From Topomyia yanbarensis (Eukaryota; Arthropoda; Insecta; Diptera; Culicidae), in contig NC_080672.1 in the NCBI RefSeq assembly GCF_030247195.1, forward strand, positions 5,456,001-5,520,000: a DNA stretch of 64,000 nucleotides. The letters run 5' to 3'. Of this stretch, positions 1 to 11,934 are shown one piece after another (positions within the stretch are counted from its first letter, which is position 1; each line of letters begins with the position of its first letter). The notes below the pieces were generated by a model. The model saw only the letters and a list, made by a program, of their open reading frames with translations. It did no database searches and was not told the DNA's origin. The translations under genes were made by a program, and so were the position numbers.

Positions 1-322
1 CAACCATTTCGGAAGCAGAAAAAAGAACTGTGTTTCGTAGTTCGCATGTGATCATCTAAGTTCGTTTACCTAGTTGAAATTGGAATTACTTAGAATTTCT
101 TAACTTTATTGAAGAAAACCAAGCAAAAATTATTTGTAAACCTTTAGGATATGCAGTTGGCTAGGAACCGATTGCTTTCAGCGGCTACACGTCAGAATAG
201 AAAGCGGTGCAGAGAGTAGCCAGGGGCTGACGAAATACTTCACCGGAATATAAAGTGTGGAGTTTATATAATTCACTTACGAAGATAGAGAGACAGACAA
301 CGCGCAGAAATGGATTATCATA
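1..322. other. AT-rich sequence, no gene seen
   Basis: No coding sequence, RNA gene or bounded element could be supported here. The short antisense ORF at 185-421 runs into the MITE half-copy that follows and has no recognisable domain. Confidence 0.5.
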
Positions 323-475
323 CACACAGAAAAAAATGTTGGTAAAATAAGAGTCTTTCGCTATCAGCAAAAAACAACAAACACACACTATGAAGCTTTT
401 ATTTTGATTATTAATCTTCAATAGCTTAAAAGAAAAACTTTTATTTTGGTTATTATTCTTGATTAGTTTAAAAGC
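323..475 (+). mobile_element. Half copy of a TA-target palindromic MITE
   Basis: A TA at 321-322 is followed by CACACAGAAAAAAATG and then the AAGAGT and AGCAAAAAACAAC blocks. These match the left end of the complete element at 7030-7275. The right inverted repeat is missing, so the copy is truncated at about 475. Confidence 0.55.
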
Positions 476-840
476 TCATCTGCGAGTAACTGTCAAGTCG
501 ACGGGATACTTTGAGCTAGGATTTAGGATGATGGGCCTTGGCTAAATGAAGAGGAATCGAATGTTCGAGTTTTGAAATACATTGTGGTCGCGGTGAGAGG
601 CGGTATTCTGGTCAAACTTCCTTAAATCGGGAGTGAGGACTCTATATGGGTCCTATGACTAGGTTTACTAGTTAGCAACATTGGCTAACCAATGTAGCAA
701 GCATACAAAATCTTTTCGTTTTTTGCGAGCTTGTAATTCAGCGAATCACCAAATTTACCACTTGAAAAACTGCATGAAAAGTGTAAATTTAAATTTATTT
801 CTCTTGGGAATGGAGAAACATTAAATTTTTTCTCTAATCG

Positions 841-1026
841 ATGGGATTTGACGCCCGTCAAAAAAGTTTGAACTTAATGCTACGTCGCACAGCTTTTGAC
901 CCTACCCTTCCCCTCGTCACATTTCGTCACAAATTTGGTATACCCCCTACCCCCAAAATGCTACGTCATTTATGTATTGCCCCTATGCTGGGCTACGCGG
1001 TTACAGCTTCAAACCTTATACTATAA
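841..1026. repeat. Diverged dispersed repeat fragment rich in CGTCA
   Basis: Repeated CGTCA/GCTACGTC words and runs of CCCCTACCCCC give this segment a composition unlike its AT-rich flanks. It contains a 61-codon open frame with no recognisable protein feature, so I do not call a gene. Its nature as repeat debris is inference. Confidence 0.3.
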
Positions 1027-1104
1027 TCTGAACGCCGTTCTCATTCGTTCGGGAACTGGAAAGTATCCAATTTGAAGTAATCCACTTTCGGCTATCACCA
1101 CTAG

Positions 1105-1185
1105 GCCCCTTTGGTGTTTACTTTGGCTTTCTTTTTCAGTTCGATCTTCAAATAATAATTTGTGTACATGGAAATGGCTCACCTA
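1105..1185 (+). repeat. Direct repeat, copy 1
   Basis: The block around CTTTTTCAGTTCGA with a following AATAAT-TTGTG is repeated in the same orientation at about 2585-2665 with scattered differences. Family unknown. Confidence 0.5.
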
Positions 1186-2579
1186 CTTCCTACTTAATTC
1201 ATGTTCATGTCATGTAAATTTCTGCCACAAATCTTTTACTGTATAGTTAGTAAATCAGTTGACGCTTGGTGTTTGAAGGCGACGGAGGGAGCATCTATTC
1301 AGACGACTGCATATTAGAGTGCCAATGGCACGTATGGAAAATAGCTGATCATCGACTTTATTAACTCAAGTCCCATCTCAATTCAAAAATATTCCTTGTA
1401 CCACAAAGACAACTTTTCACCAGATGTCGATACTTCTGAGGTATGTCCGATTTGAAATTTCAGGAAGACTATAACTATTGGAACTTTACCGTATATTAAG
1501 TGTACTCCTCAATTGACCCAAATGACCCTAAAATGGTTGTCGAACAAGATTCGTCGCCAAAGATCCGAGCTTCCATTTAAAATCAAATATATTGAACTGG
1601 GTTCGATCGTATCCGATCTTCTTTCCAATCAAAGATAGTCCACGAAGTATTCTAATATTCTGCAAGATGCAGAAATATTCAGCTGTGCTAGATATCTCGA
1701 AAGTTCGCCTACATAAGCTCAGGATTGTGATATTTTGTCTAAAGCAAACAAATGACGTTACTGGTGACAAAACTTTCATAAAGAACTAACGCGTTTACAT
1801 ACCCGCTCACACAGTTGAGATCGATGGTGTAGTTATCGATTCGAACTTTGCATTGGTGGATCTACTGAAGGACGGGATTGTCTGTTTCCATGACCGCTTG
1901 CTCCTGTGAGCGAACACAATCGACAATCGCACCGGATTTTCAAACTAGTGTCCGGTGACCTTTTGGCGAGGCTGCTTTGCATGATCGGTTGTTTGTACCG
2001 CGCGTCATGCATGCAGTATTGCACTAGCTACAAGCAAATGAGTCTTCGTAACAATATTTTTTTCGCTTTTGAAAGGCAGCTAAATATACCAGCAAGACAA
2101 AGCTCTACCACAAATTTGAAGCAAACAGAACCTGGTCAATTCAGAAAAAAAAAACAAAGAGATTCGAACGCTTCCAGGAACGCCAAAAACCAAGTGACAT
2201 TTCAACCAGAGATTCAACTTAGTGCAGGATTACTTGAACCTAGGTTGGGAACCGGCAACTTTGTGATATAACGGAACTCCTCCCGGCACCGAGAAGACTT
2301 CAATGTTCATGGTACGGTATGGGGTTATCTTCTTGATAATAATTGATCTAGCTTACTCTACGATCCTTGCTAAACTTTTAAAAAGGCCTGCTTTACTGAT
2401 CATGACCACATTTCCGTTCCCATTGTTCCTGTGAAACTGAGAAAACGAACGAAAAAAGTTTGCAATATTTTTCGCTTTTTTTGTTGAAATTTGAAGTATC
2501 TGTCTTGTTTGTTATTTATTCTGGACTAACAGGACCGTAACGTAGTCTTCTGACGCTTTTGGTAGAGTCTCAGTTATGT
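1186..2579. other. No gene recognised
   Basis: Several short open frames on both strands (for example 1906-2271) show no domain, no splice context and no similarity I recognise. No bounded transposon end was found. Confidence 0.4.
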
Positions 2580-2665
2580 GCCTTTTTGCCGTCTGCTTTG
2601 GCTTGCTTTTTCAGTTCGACTTTAAAACAATAATTTTGTGTGTTCCTGGGAATGATGCTCCTAAT
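2580..2665 (+). repeat. Direct repeat, copy 2
   Basis: Second, diverged copy of the block at 1105-1185, in the same orientation about 1.48 kb away. Confidence 0.5.
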
Positions 2666-4096
2666 TTGACTGTTGTCGTTGGTTGAAGTTAGCCCAAAAT
2701 CCGACAGTACTGACGGCTCTAGTACTACAATCCGTCAATATTTGAATATCATAACGTAGGTTAAATAGTAGTTAGTATATGAATAAAAATTCTCTTTACT
2801 GATCGAACCGTCGATCGCGAATGAAATGTTTTTACTTGAATAAAGTTTAGAGTAGTGTGTAATTTTCCGATTGTTCAATCCGTTTCCTCGCTGATATTTA
2901 GCGTTTCCGTTCGGTGGTACTTCCGTCCGTTGTCGGTGTGTGAATCCGAAGTTCCAAGTTCGTCGGAAACCCCGATCCTGCTTCAACATAATTTCATGAC
3001 TTAACCTCACTTATTTTAAAAAGCAGATCCAGAGTTTAGCGCCCGCTAAAGTTGGCGCCCTTGGCGGGGAGCAACCTGGCCAACCGCACGCTACGGCTCT
3101 GAGTGTAGGTTTAGGAATTTTAGTTAGATTCGTCTCTCTCACTGTTTTCCGATGTGGGGAGGCACAAAAAAGTGGTTATTCAGTTGACTCTTTATACGAA
3201 ATTGTGCATCTTTTGGATCACGGATCCTTCACTTTCTCGTTTTCAAGTTTCTCTTTGTGCGGGTGATCTGCATATCGCAGTTTTTTTTGTACAACTTTTT
3301 TTTCATCGGTGTATTTCGCTCTTTGTGCGCATTGTGTGGGCAAATAACAAGCCTGTTACGGTATCGTTTGAAAGACTATAACCTGTCGTTATGAAAATCT
3401 TAAATTAGTTGTCAAACAATATTACGAGTTAAATCGCCATTTTGGAATTTACGACAAGCTCATAAAACTTTATAATCACTGGAACTCGTTTTTAGTACAA
3501 CGTCTAAATTTTCAATTCGAATGGAAAACTGCTAAACAGAATATGGGAGAGTATCTTTAAGACGGTATGGCGGAGTATCTTGAAGACGGTATTGCCTGGA
3601 TAGTTATTGCACTCGAGTTTATGAAGGTAGAGCATATGAGGTTATCCAATCAGTTCAACGATATTTTTCTTTATACCCAGTGCATCCCGACTGCGTAAGT
3701 GAATTAGTTTGAGTAGTCGATTACACCTGACTTTCAACAGATTCCATTTCGAATAGTCTCATTTTATGTAGTGAATGTGCAGGGAACCAAAGCCTAATTA
3801 TCATCCCCCATCATCTTGTATTACCTTGTTTAATCGTTAATCCATTCAGAGTCAGCTCACAGTGCTTCTTTCACTTAGCAACGACTCCTGCACGAGCTGT
3901 CCTGATCGTTGAAGAAGACCGATGCTGAGAAACTATCCTCAGCATGTTACTGATCGATTTGTAAAACTTTCTCCCATGGCTAAGCTTCCGTCTGACACTC
4001 AATGTCGAATTATGCATTCCGCTGATTTTCACGTGTAATGTCAAGCATTTAAGTGGTTTACCTACCAAATGCTTTATGGAGCTGCTACCATGCTGA
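2666..4096. other. No gene recognised; small GC-rich patch near 3040-3110
   Basis: The patch near 3050 reads TTGGCGCCCTTGGCGGGGAG. TGGCGCC-type starts are seen in some retrovirus-like primer-binding sites, but no LTR pair or gag/pol frame accompanies it. The antisense open frame 3871-4068 (65 codons) has no recognisable feature. Confidence 0.35.
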
Positions 4097-4104
4097 GTTC
4101 AGGT

Positions 4105-4509
4105 CAGAGTTAAAAATATTCAAATTCATTGAATGAAAATTGATCATATTCAGCCGCATTCATTTTCAATATTCAGTGACGCAGCTGAAAATGTCAAACG
4201 AACAATCCGCCTATTCATCCATGCAGATTTTCATTCGGCTCCGATTATTACACGAAGCGACCGTGCAGCAACGAATCAAACGCATCAAAGTAGGCCCTAG
4301 CACAATGTAAGCGATGATGATTGTTGTTTCATATGCTTTATCGACATTTGAAAACATTTTCCTAGATAATTAGTGTAATGAATATATTGTACGATATTCA
4401 ACTGAATGAATAAGATGGACAGTTGAATGAATATTTTTTCTATTCACCGCGAGTCGCAACAGGTTCATTTTCAGCAGTCAACAAAGAGCTTCGATTATTT
4501 TTAACTCTG
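4105..4509. mobile_element. hAT-type MITE with exact 8-bp TSD
   Basis: The element begins CAGAGTTAAAAATA and ends with the exact complement TATTTTTAACTCTG. The 8-bp GTTCAGGT at 4097-4104 is repeated exactly at 4510-4517. A CAG start and 8-bp target duplication are typical of hAT elements. At 405 bp with no transposase frame it is non-autonomous. The interior is rich in ATTCA/TGAAT words. Confidence 0.9.
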
Positions 4510-5226
4510 GTTCAGGTTATCTCTAATTGGTAATTCTTTGATTCGTTCGCCGAATTTCTGGCAACATTCTCAATCAACAGTTGCTATATAATCACTGTTC
4601 AGTTGGCCTCAAACCGGCTCTTTTTCGAAACAATGTAATTTGCATTATCAATTACAGGGAAATCAAACAGGAGTCAGATTCTATCGATCCACATTAGTTT
4701 GAAAAATAAATCCATCGCAATGCAGAATAAATCTGATATTTCGTTCATTTGACACGTCTCAGAGCAGTAGCTTAACTGATGGGTCTTTTATATATTTACA
4801 GTATGTATGTAAAGATGAAAATAGACAAAAAAAATATCATTGAGAGTCCCTAGATCTCGTTCGAATCTTTTTCCATTGCGTGTGCAGACTTTCTTTCGCG
4901 GCTCGCCTACTGCGTCTTGAGAGTCAGTTACTTCTCTCTTGTCATTCACGTCAATGTCATCATTGTTGAACCAGTTTTGGTGCGATCAGAATGTTTTTCT
5001 TCGTTTCTTGCACGTACGGGTTTCCAGCAAAATCTTGCCGTCGTTGGTATTAACTTTCTCGTCGACGGTGCTGGCACCTGATCTTGAGGTACTGTGTGCT
5101 GCTTTTGCAGCTGGTATTGTGGCTTGGAAAGTTGCCACAAATTTGGCAACCGTCTGTGGTTTAGGTGATATTAAAAACTGTGCTTTGAATTGGTTTATCG
5201 CAGATGAGTGGGCAAATGGTTGTGAT

Positions 5227-5716
5227 CAGGCATGGTAATTCTCTCTCACTCACGCGAGAAGAAGCTTAACCGATGTCCAACTTTTCCGAGGTAAGATGAG
5301 TCGCAAAATTCTCCGTCTCCACAAATAGCGTGAGAATAATTTTCCGGATAAAATTGATTTGACTTTTTCCTTCTCACCGAAGAAAGGTGATAAAATTTTA
5401 ATTTCCTGGAAATCAATAAAAAAACTTCAAAAAAATACACTTAATTACAAAGAAAATCGGCAAAGAAATATGATAGTCTTGTTTTTCGTGTTTTGGAATA
5501 ACGACAGGAAAGCAGCAATCGAAAAAAGGATACCGTGATAAACTCATTCACTCATTCTCCAGCTGTTTTATTTATCCGGAGAATTAACACATTGTAATTA
5601 TCCGGAGGAGTTGGGTGAGTGCCAATAACTTTTCGTGTGAAAATGTGATTTTTTATTGTCGCAGTAGCAAACTATCCGGGCGCATTTACTCATATGAGCG
5701 ATAAATGCAATGCCTG
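5227..5716 (-). mobile_element. hAT-type MITE, copy 1 of family shared with 19447-19933
   Basis: The ends are CAGGCAT and ATGCCTG. The flanking 8-mers GTTGTGAT (5219-5226) and ATTGTGAA (5717-5724) agree at 6 of 8 positions. The body is the reverse complement of 19447-19933 over its whole length, including the CTCTCTCACTCACGCG end and paired ATCCGGAGAA boxes. It sits inside the LINE ORF1 relic. The 490-bp length and lack of a transposase make it non-autonomous. Confidence 0.85.
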
Positions 5717-5776
5717 ATTGTGAAACATTCTCTTCAGCATCTTCCTCGCAAGATTTTCCATGGTTTGATTACAGTA

Positions 5777-6164
5777 CAGTAAGATTCCGTTTTTGGCATG
5801 CTCCATTTTTGGCAACAAAAAAGTTCCGTTTATGGCAACATTATTTTTGTTCATAGTAAATCTTTTCAAAAATGCTCAATAATCATTTTGTTGTGATAAT
5901 GGATATCGCTTTTGACTTTATTTCCAAACATAGGAGTCATATTTACTATATTTTATGGGGGCGGGCATGGCGAATAAAGTTAAATTTGTTGATTTTTTTC
6001 TATTATTTCATTCCATTTCACATATTCTTATATAATTAATGTTCTTGTAACATTTATGATGTCACAAATTGAAAAAAAGCTTTTAAGGTAAGGTTCCATT
6101 TTTGGCACGGTTCCAGTCTTGGCAACGGAAAAAAAATATTGTTGCCAAAAACGGAATCCTACTG
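5777..6164. mobile_element. Tc1/mariner-type TA MITE
   Basis: The termini are CAGTAAGATTCCGTTTTTGG and its near-complement (one mismatch in about 22 bp), flanked by TA at 5775-5776 and 6165-6166. Length is 388 bp with no transposase. It lies in the zinc-knuckle part of the antisense LINE ORF1 relic: TGCAAG, then TA-element-TA, then CTGTAATCAA on the minus strand. It therefore split the codon between the first two knuckle cysteines. Confidence 0.9.
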
Positions 6165-6565
6165 TACTTGCACGTATTATCTTTCGTGGATACAATCCAC
6201 GTTTAGTTTATTTTTAGTTCCCCGAGTTTTTAATTACATAGTCAAGTAGGAGAAAAAGTTCTTTCGACCCGTATATTTACTACAAGAGCACCATAAGAAA
6301 TTCTGGAAAGACGTTTAAAGACTATCAGGCGTAACGTTTTGTACTCCTCTGTATTACAACATTTGTCCTGCAATTTGTTCAGCGTGGTGGTACACGGTGA
6401 TAGGTCATGCAGTCTAACCTCGATAATGTCAATTTTTTATTTACACGGGAATCTTAATTTCAACGCTGTCACTTTCAACCACGTATTTTAAATTGTTCTG
6501 GTTAATAAAAATTTCTGCTTGACCTAACTTGTTGAATGGAGATTGCATTGAACTACACAGGGGAT

Positions 6566-7029
6566 GATACTGAAAACTGGCGTTCCGGCCAAGGACGTAG
6601 CCAGCCAGACTCCCCGTTTCGACATCAATTTTTTTTGGAGCCTGAATGTAAACGGAAGTTTGTAACGGGCATGTTTCTTTACAACGTAGTAGCTCTAAAC
6701 TCCTCGTAATGTTTGGGTTTGTTCTGTTTCACCTTTGTTCGTTTGAAAAAAATGTTTTAAGGTCGAAGGGGCATTTTTTCAAAACTTGTTCGCATTAAAA
6801 TTTTATTTTTCAATATGCTTATTTATTATGGTTACCCCCTTTTGGACGCCAGCCATTCATATCATCACTTCCCAACAGTATCGTGATCACCGGCACATCC
6901 CCAATACCTACTAAAGGACCCATCCAACTATATTAACACAATCGATGTCCGCATCGTAAAAAAGTATTGGAAAATTCAGCCCGGCTGAAAGAACCTTGAC
7001 ATGAATCATGCTGAGAAAAAACAATCTTA
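6566..7029. other. No gene recognised
   Basis: The sequence CAAGGACGTAGCCAGCCAGA near 6589 resembles the end of a GTAGCCAG-type hAT element, but no matching second end was found. Confidence 0.35.
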
Positions 7030-7275
7030 CGCACAGAAAAAATATTGGTAAGAGTAAGAGTGTTCCACTCTTAGCAAAAAACAACCGCCAACTATTAGGT
7101 TGAAAATAAAACTTTTAAATTAATCAAGAATAATAATCTAAGTAAAAGTTTTCCTTTTAAGCAAATGAAGAATAGTACTCAAAACAAGTTTTATTTTTAA
7201 ACTATGCGTATGTGTTGATTGTTTTTTGCTGAGAGTAAAAAACTCTTATTTTCACCAACATTTTTTTTCTGTGTG
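7030..7275. mobile_element. TA-target near-palindromic MITE
   Basis: Long terminal inverted repeats of about 55 bp run from CGCACAGAAAAAATATTGGT on the left to its near-complement ending TTTTTTTTCTGTGTG. TA flanks both sides (7028-7029 and 7276-7277). A truncated relative lies at 323-475. Confidence 0.8.
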
Positions 7276-8514
7276 TATTTGTGGTTTTACGCTTGCCGCT
7301 AGATACATGACCAATTGATTTTCGTTCACTCTGCATATCAACAGGGAAACCATAAGCCAATTCGCTAGCATGTGCATGTATAACATTAGTCAAGTAATCA
7401 ATTAATGACGGTAAGCTGCAGTACAATGAAACGCAAAAGGGAGTCATTTCATTATTCAACAAATGAGAACAAATATTTAAAATAATAGTGATAAAGTTAG
7501 CGAAGTTATCATTCAGCTACTGAATACCATGATAAAACAAAGCATGCGACAACTATTCAAAATCTTTCATGTATTTCCATGCCCTACAATCATCGCCTGC
7601 TTAATGTGGGGGGCACTCGGTCAACCTTCAAAGGCCGTCTAGCTTCAAAAGCACGTGACTGAGCGTGGGAAATTTGGTCGCTATCGCTTTCCATTGACGG
7701 TTGCAAGAAAATGTATGTTGTTTACCTGCATACCTACTACAAACCACATGACTAAGCACCGAAACTAAACTCTCGCGAGCATATGATGCAAAGTGGCTCC
7801 TCTCGCTTGCTGTGTGCAGCCCAAGTAGGTATGAAACACTCGTCGTCAGAGCGATCTCCCATTCTCAAACGTTTTCCTCGGTCGTATAATGTCTCATGTT
7901 ACCGAATTTGTTTTCGTTTGTAGTTTTGGTTTTTTTTCGGTAACTAGGTAGTAGCTTTCGTTGGATACGAAACTGTAAAGATGGAAGAGTGAGGCAATTC
8001 TGTTCTTTTTATGTGCAAACATTTTCACAACTGCAGAGGTTTTTGCCTTGTTGAAAATTCTCACAAAAGCAAATTTTATTAATATGGAACCATAACTCTG
8101 GTAGTAAGATGCACGCCGGATATATGTTCAATTTCAGCTATATAATTTAAACGATTGCTCAATAAAAATCGTGAGATATAATATTGCAAGAATAGCATGG
8201 TTTATTACTTTAAAAAGAAAGTCATAGCTGGATAAATTTGTAAGTGGAATATTATAAAAGCCCTGGTGTGGTGTTACAGCGATAAAGTCTCATAAGTTAA
8301 CTGTCGTATGATACAGCCTCTTGCAGGAAGGATTTTCAATGTTAGTATAATCATAGTACTAACCCTGCTCTTATGTGCTGAGAATCGGTTGTGAAATCTC
8401 TTGAAACAAAATGCGAAAATTTCGCAACGTGATTGTAGACCCAAGGCGTTGCTTAGACAATAAAAACGCATTCAAAAATTTATACTACTTTTGGTGTCTA
8501 CCGCTGATAATAAT
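7276..8514. other. No gene recognised
   Basis: AT-rich sequence with only short open frames and no bounded element recognised. Confidence 0.4.
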
Positions 8515-9238
8515 GGAACCTCGGTGAATTTTTCCATTTTGAAGTAGCACGCGGTAAATTAAAATTCATACCAATTTTTGAAAAGAAAATAACCTTAGTA
8601 TTTGAATGAAGATATCTTTGTTTATCGAAAAATGTGGGAAAATGAGGTGCTGAGTGAAGATGCTGTCCCCAAAAGCTCATATTTTTAATATTTTTTCTGC
8701 TCTGTGCTGCAAATCATACATATTTTCCAGTTTTTCTAATGTAAAAAAATCTCAGGAATCGAATGGAACCTTTGCGACCTTTGTCCGAATACGAGAAGTT
8801 GGGTTTCTAGAGCCGTTGGACATTCTTGTCAAATTTTGCCTCTCCGTTCGATTCCTGAAATCTTTTTCACATTAGAAAATCCGCAAAATATGTAGGACCT
8901 GCAGCACAGATCAATTAAGGTGTTGAACGTTGGGGTTCTGGGAACAAAATGCCTCAAAACCCCCATATTCCGTATTTTTCTAGAAACTGAAATATCTGCA
9001 TTCAAATATTAAAAATGTTTCCTTTAAAATAAAGCACAAACTATAATTTTTCGAATGCTACTTCAAAAGTTATGACATTTTGATATTTTTCCATTGTGTC
9101 AATGTCAAAACTTTAAGCAAAGCGGGCGGGGGTCTAAAATAGTCCAAATCATGTGAAATTTGGCATCTGTGCTTACTTTGACATTTGTCACAATATAAAA
9201 GGGGACTTTGGGAATTCCAATTTTTTTTGTTATGCTCT
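8515..9238. mobile_element. Long-inverted-repeat element, copy truncated on the left
   Basis: The two halves are diverged inverted copies around a centre near 8815-8830. For example, GCAAATCATACATATTTTCC on the left mirrors the block near 8885-8910. The right half matches 38850-39299 and 13860-14200, including TGAAATTTGGCA and TTTGACATTTGTCACAAT. The right end (TATGCTCT at 9231-9238) corresponds to the right end of the complete unit at 37951-39299. The left terminus is missing. Confidence 0.7.
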
Positions 9239-10204
9239 AATGAGTACACAGTTTTGGATGTTTCGTTCGTGACGGCACCTTGTTTGTTTTGGCAACTCGC
9301 AGTTCATGAAAAAATCTTTCTCCCGCATCAGATAGTTTGCGTAGTTTTTCCTTTGACGGTAAACAGAATATAATCATTAGACTAAATAATATGAGAAGAA
9401 ATCATTTTAAATGCGTATTCGAGGAATAAATATCATTCTTCATTTCATGAGCTGTTCTTCAAATAAAATATTTTCCTTTTGGACAATTGCAACATACCTG
9501 TATGTAATTAATAATAAAAGTATATGTGTATATTTTACAACTAAATATAACTGAGTTTCTTCACGCTTATTTCACAAAATTGTATAGTTTGTGGGAATCG
9601 AGTACTGATACACAACCATGCGCTGATAGGCCCCATGCAAAACTAACTCATACACCATTTCGTTAAAAATTTAATAACTTCTTTTAATAAAGCCGGATTG
9701 ACTATCAGTCTTCAACAAAGTTGTATACAATTAAATTATCTATCTTATTTTCATTTACAGTGATGAGACGATGCATACAGTGCCACCTAGCGGTGAAAAA
9801 GCAGGCTAGTGGGTTTTCTCCATGTAAATTGCCGAAAAATCTCATACAAACTTCAGACACGTTGGCCCACTAACTAGACTTGTCCGATTTGCTTCAAACT
9901 CGGAACCAGTACTCCTGGTGGGACTAGCAATCGACTCAAGGGTTTTCAAAAGTTCATTATTTTTTTTGGGCGGTGTAGTCACACCCATATTGTCAAGTTC
10001 TACAATTCTTTTGACACTGAAAATGTCTTACTGCACTGTCTGGGGCTACGTGTCAATCTAAAAACTTAAATCTATCGGTGTCACGTTTTTGCGCCACTAT
10101 TTTGAACACTATGGATGGATTACTGATTTATTCATTTCATTTTTATTTGTGTATTGTTTATGTATTTCAATGGTACTCTATTGAAAAAAGCAAAAATGAA
10201 TAGA
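9239..10204. other. Dispersed-repeat debris, no gene
   Basis: It contains a GTCTTCAACAAAGTTGT word at 9708-9724, one of a set of similar words scattered through the window, and a CAGTGCCACCTAGCGG block near 9779. No open frame with protein features was seen. Confidence 0.4.
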
Positions 10205-10208
10205 TCTC

Positions 10209-10275
10209 GGAGGGGTCGAGCTAAGAGTAGTTGGTAAATCAATTGTACGCACCTGGGTTCGATTCCCAACCCCTC
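10209..10275 (+). repeat. tRNA-derived SINE head (possible)
   Basis: GGTTCGATTCC at 10256-10266 is a canonical Pol III B box. GAGCTAAGAGTAGTTGG at 10218-10234 resembles an A box. GAGGGGT at the left can pair with ACCCCTC at the right, like an acceptor stem. The A-to-B spacing is short for a true tRNA. I therefore read it as a SINE head or tRNA pseudogene rather than a functional tRNA. Confidence 0.4.
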
Positions 10276-11934
10276 ATATAGTATTATAGATTTTTCAAAG
10301 AGATTTTTCTAACCCGAAAAAAAGGCCCCAAGGTTGAAACCTCTCTAAACAAAATTAAAAAATGGATCTCGTGAAACGTGAAAAATATTGCACACAGCAA
10401 GAAAACGGGTGCAAGTTGTACTACAAGCATCCAGAAATTTTCACTCGACTCAACAGTGCGAGTGGGTTTGGATTGAGTTCAATACTGCATGGTGCGACGT
10501 CTGTGTGCTGCTTGTGAGTTTGCATTGGGCTGAGACAAATTAATTTATGTTTATGCTTGTGTGCACGTTGGGTTAACGTGTACGTAGGGTATGTACGTAG
10601 GGTATCGGGCACACACGTTTATATACTTACTTTGGATACACGTAATGAATTTTCTATAACTAAGGCTTCTTATATGTTTCTGTAGATATGTCTACAGCAT
10701 TGGCAGATTTAATTGGGTTTGCGTCTACTGAAATGCGGCAGTGAGTGTGGTGGGTGAGTGGTTGTTTAAGTTATGTTAGAGCAGTTTCAGTATAGATTTT
10801 TGTTTTAAAAAGGTTAATCTAAAATGACATAAAAGTAATGGCATCAGCGGTGCAAATTTTCATTTTCAAATGCCAACTTTCAGCTCAATCAAACCCAATC
10901 ATAATTCAAATTCAAAGCTTCCCTTAATCATTCACTTTCAAGTTGGCGGTATTTTCATAACGTCTTCATTTCAAATTGATGCTTTTTCATTCACCAACCA
11001 AAGTTGTCAACTGCTCTGTAGAGGCCAGTTTAGGTTAAATGTTGACATATTTTACGTTTTCAAGCTTACACGAACAGTAAGAAGTATGATCAGATTAGTT
11101 TTGCTTGTACAACCTAGTCAATATCCCAGTACAGAGGGTCAATGAAATAGAAAGTAAATGGAAAATGATTGAGCAGCTCGGCTGTTTGAATGAATGATAC
11201 AATCGAAAAACTGCAGATTGAACATAGTAGCATATGATTTGAGATTTGTTCTTCCTTCAAGTTCAAAACAAAGACAAAGAGAAAACTAAAAAAAAATTTT
11301 TTTGCTGATTTTTGTATGGAAAAGGTCAAAAAACAAGATAAAGTAAACTTACTCTATTCATAGGGTTCTAGAGTGCCACGCACCAAACCTTCTTACCATT
11401 ATTGGGCATAGTTTAGACAGTGAAAAAAGTGCCTGTTCGTGCATTTTGGTTTGCACCTTTCTTTCTTATACATGGTTGAGGTTGGCGTAAAAAAATGTAA
11501 AAATCTTCAATAACTTTTAAACGAATGAGTATTTTTACATGCAGTCTTCGGCAATATTATGTAGTTTTGATACTTACACATTTGTCTAGAACATAGTTTG
11601 CACGAAAAGTCACAATGAAAAAAGTTATGTTAAAAAAAACTAGATTGAAGGGGGTTGCCATAGAAAACGCCTTATAAATCGATAACCTTTAGTCCCACAA
11701 GCTCAAGTTTTTCTAAAAAATTTTTCACTATGAGCATTTCTAAAACTTTGTCGAAGACACCAACTTTCTACCTCGTCAGGATAAAAAGTTATTTTTTTTA
11801 GTTCGATCATAGTAAGCCATGCCTAATTTCAATTGTTATCAGATTGTGGGGAATATTCATACGAACAATTCCTCCAAAGACACCCTGTGAATATATTCGA
11901 TGGTTTGGCCTCTAGTGAATTAAGTTCACGTTTT
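10276..11934. other. Repeat-derived sequence, no gene
   Basis: AT-rich sequence holding two more GTCTTCGGCAA/TTGTCGAAGAC words (near 11543 and 11750). The sequence from about 11340 leads without a break into the GCCTTTCTCAT repeat and may be part of a larger element. Confidence 0.4.

Larger units (their letters stand above)
4733..6565 (-). pseudogene. Jockey-like LINE ORF1-only copy, split by two MITEs
   Basis: Read on the minus strand, this aligns block by block with the copy at 47990-48985. It has the RNA-binding-like ORF1 segment with a recurring CATGACCTATCACC block, a CCHC zinc-knuckle region, a Q/A-rich linker containing QTVAKFVA, and then a short 3' UTR ending GTGTCAAATGAACGAAAT. No endonuclease or reverse-transcriptase frame lies between ORF1 and the 3' end. 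The hAT MITE at 5227-5716 and the TA MITE at 5777-6164 interrupt it. Removing them, together with one target duplication each, restores collinearity with the other copy. Stops and frameshifts make it a non-functional relic. The left boundary near 6565 is approximate. Confidence 0.75.

Noticed and set aside
3040..3110. TTGGCGCCCTTGGCGGGGAG as an LTR primer-binding site
   Set aside because: No LTR pair, polypurine tract or gag/pol sequence nearby.
4939..5238. 99-codon + strand frame
   Set aside because: It is the antisense shadow of the LINE ORF1 relic and crosses the MITE boundary at 5227.
6585..6615. GTAGCCAG-type hAT end
   Set aside because: No matching second end or target duplication found.
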